DNA of 6,169 nucleotides, from assembly GCA_002327885.1 (NCBI GenBank), contig DCUS01000033.1, positions 1 to 6,169 on the forward strand, in the 5' to 3' direction. A model generated the notes under the pieces. The model did no database searches. It had not been told where the DNA came from and worked only from the letters and a program-made list of their open reading frames with translations. The position numbers were made by a program, and so were the translations under genes. Positions within the stretch are counted from its first letter, which is position 1. Every line of letters begins with the position of its first letter. Below are positions 4,997-6,169 of the stretch, piece by piece. Source of the DNA: Syntrophaceae bacterium UBA2208 (lineage in GTDB: Bacteria > Desulfobacterota > BSN033 > UBA1163).

Positions 4997-6169
4997 TTAT
5001 TGTTTCTTGGCAATCAGAGTTTCGTAGATTGTCACCAAACTGTTGTTAAGCTTTTCGATATCAAATCTTTCCTCAACAAATTTTCGTCCCTTTTGCCCCA
5101 TCTCGGGCCAAATACCAGGATTGTTAATCAGATATTCCAACCTTTCAGCAAGTGCATCCACGTCACGCTCAGGGACAAGAAAACCTGATTCGCCGTCAAG
5201 GACGCCTTCAGGAATCCCGTTGTGTAATGTCGATAGGACAGGCAAGCCTACTGCTTGCGCCTCCTGTAAAACCAGGGCTTGCCCTTCTCTATCTCCGTTT
5301 TTCGAGGTTACACTTGAAAGAATAAAAATATGAGCTTCCTGGTATAGGTCTCTGACTTCATTCTGATCACAAGATCCTAAAAGTCTTACTTGATTCTCAA
5401 TGCCTAACTTTCTTATACAATTATTTAAATTCTCCCCCAAGGGGCCATCTCCGGCAATTTCATAAAGAATATTCCAATCAGGATGGCTTCTTAATACCTT
5501 ATCTATGGCTTTTATAGAGTATTCAATGCCCTTTTTCTCCACAAGCCGTCCCACAGTAATTATCCTAACGGTTTCTCCCGCATTTATCCCTCGTGATTTG
5601 AACACAAACTTTTCCATATCAAGGCCTACAGGAAGTTTAACTATTTTCTCCCTGGCACAACCAAGATCAATTACTCTACCCTTAGTAAAGTCGGTGTTAA
5701 CCGTAAACAAGTCCCCGTGCTTGAACAATTGGGAATAACCCTTTGTTTTTTGGGAAATATTTACATCGTATCCATGAAAAGAAGTTACAATTGCCCCTTT
5801 AATCGCACCTACTTCTCTCAAAGAGACACCCAAAACGCCATTGGGACCAAAATGGCAATGTATTACATCAAATGGTTCCTTTCCTAGAAAGGGTTTAACC
5901 TCGAAGAGCAACCGAAATGAAATGGCCCGCTTCCCAAACCTGAAAAAATTTATTGCTTTGAAGGTTGTTCCTGGGTATTTAATAAGATTTTTTACCAACA
6001 GAGGGATAGCCTGGAGAAGCCTTCGGATCTTGCTCGATGGGACATCAAGAAAGCAGGTCTTGGCAAGGAGATCATATTTTTGGACATCCCCATGAACCTT
6101 CGATAGATCGGCCCTATGACTGGCAAAAATTTCTACTTCATGACCGCGATCGATCAATCCCGTAATCTG
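4997..6169 (-). CDS. Glycosyltransferase family 4 (GT-B), WcaL-like (5' partial)
   Basis: The frame is open to the right edge: the codons before TTG 6157 read Q-I-T-G, which joins L-I-D-R-G-H-E-V-E-I-F-A as in the family's N-terminal region. The true start is therefore beyond the window. There are 390 residues visible, against about 400 in the WcaL/AmsK colanic acid and amylovoran transferases, so only some 15-25 residues should be missing. Numbered from the first visible Gln, motifs are H-C-H-F-G-P-N-G (104-111), F-H-G-Y-D-V (131-136), L-P-V-G-L-D (179-184), V-G-R-L-V-E-K-K-G (206-214), A-G-D-G-P-L (239-244) and G-D-R-E-G with the E-x7-E donor site (E295, E303), followed by G-L-P-V-L-S-T. 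It should add a sugar, galactose in characterised WcaL-type enzymes, to a lipid-linked intermediate. The donor here is inference. It is among the most A+T-rich genes in the window and lies upstream of the GT2 pair in the same orientation. Confidence 0.92.
   Translation of the reverse strand, partial: QITGLIDRGHEVEIFASHRADLSKVHGDVQKYDLLAKTCFLDVPSSKIRRLLQAIPLLVKNLIKYPGTTFKAINFFRFGKRAISFRLLFEVKPFLGKEPFDVIHCHFGPNGVLGVSLREVGAIKGAIVTSFHGYDVNISQKTKGYSQLFKHGDLFTVNTDFTKGRVIDLGCAREKIVKLPVGLDMEKFVFKSRGINAGETVRIITVGRLVEKKGIEYSIKAIDKVLRSHPDWNILYEIAGDGPLGENLNNCIRKLGIENQVRLLGSCDQNEVRDLYQEAHIFILSSVTSKNGDREGQALVLQEAQAVGLPVLSTLHNGIPEGVLDGESGFLVPERDVDALAERLEYLINNPGIWPEMGQKGRKFVEERFDIEKLNNSLVTIYETLIAKKQ

Overview
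The window is part of a bacterial surface-polysaccharide (O-antigen, capsule or exopolysaccharide) biosynthesis locus. It holds six protein genes: one nucleotide-sugar-type short-chain dehydrogenase/reductase and five glycosyltransferases (three GT2/GT-A fold, two GT4/GT-B fold). I see no RNA genes, CRISPR arrays, insertion sequences or phage genes. The organism cannot be named from this sequence. Shine-Dalgarno motifs and TTG starts are clearly bacterial. The WcaL-like transferase and the WbpV/WreQ-like reductase are families best known from Gram-negative polysaccharide loci, so a Gram-negative is a reasonable but unproven inference.

Layout from left to right: (1) bases 1-767, plus strand, the 3' part of an extended SDR resembling WbpV/WreQ UDP-4-keto-sugar reductases, cut by the window edge; (2) 776-1546, minus strand, a TuaG-like GT2; (3) a 124-base divergent intergenic region, 1547-1670; (4) 1671-2804, plus strand, a complete GT4; (5) 2801-3811 (or 3820), minus strand, a GT2; (6) 3863-4870, minus strand, a second GT2 that is a close paralogue of the previous one; (7) a 126-base A+T-rich spacer, 4871-4996; (8) 4997-6169, minus strand, a WcaL-like GT4 cut at its N-terminus by the right edge. 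No stretch over 300 bases lacks a gene.

The likely joint role is supply of an activated sugar (SDR) and stepwise addition of sugars to a lipid-linked oligosaccharide at the cytoplasmic face of the inner membrane (the five transferases). No initiating transferase, flippase, polymerase or chain-length regulator is in view, so the end product cannot be deduced. Base composition changes across the window: the two left genes are G+C-rich (sampled 60-base lines at 58% and 67%), while the right half is A+T-rich (sampled lines at 40% and 27%). This suggests a mosaic locus with transferases of foreign origin.

The points most worth a second look are these. The SDR has Ser where the catalytic Tyr of YxxxK should be, one base away from Tyr. 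The two adjacent GT2 paralogues share about 64% identity over their donor-binding half but diverge in the acceptor half. Both paralogues appear to start at a conserved TTG codon. Two tail-to-tail gene pairs have an 8-base gap and a 4-base overlap respectively. I found no convincing evidence of a wholly new kind of system.
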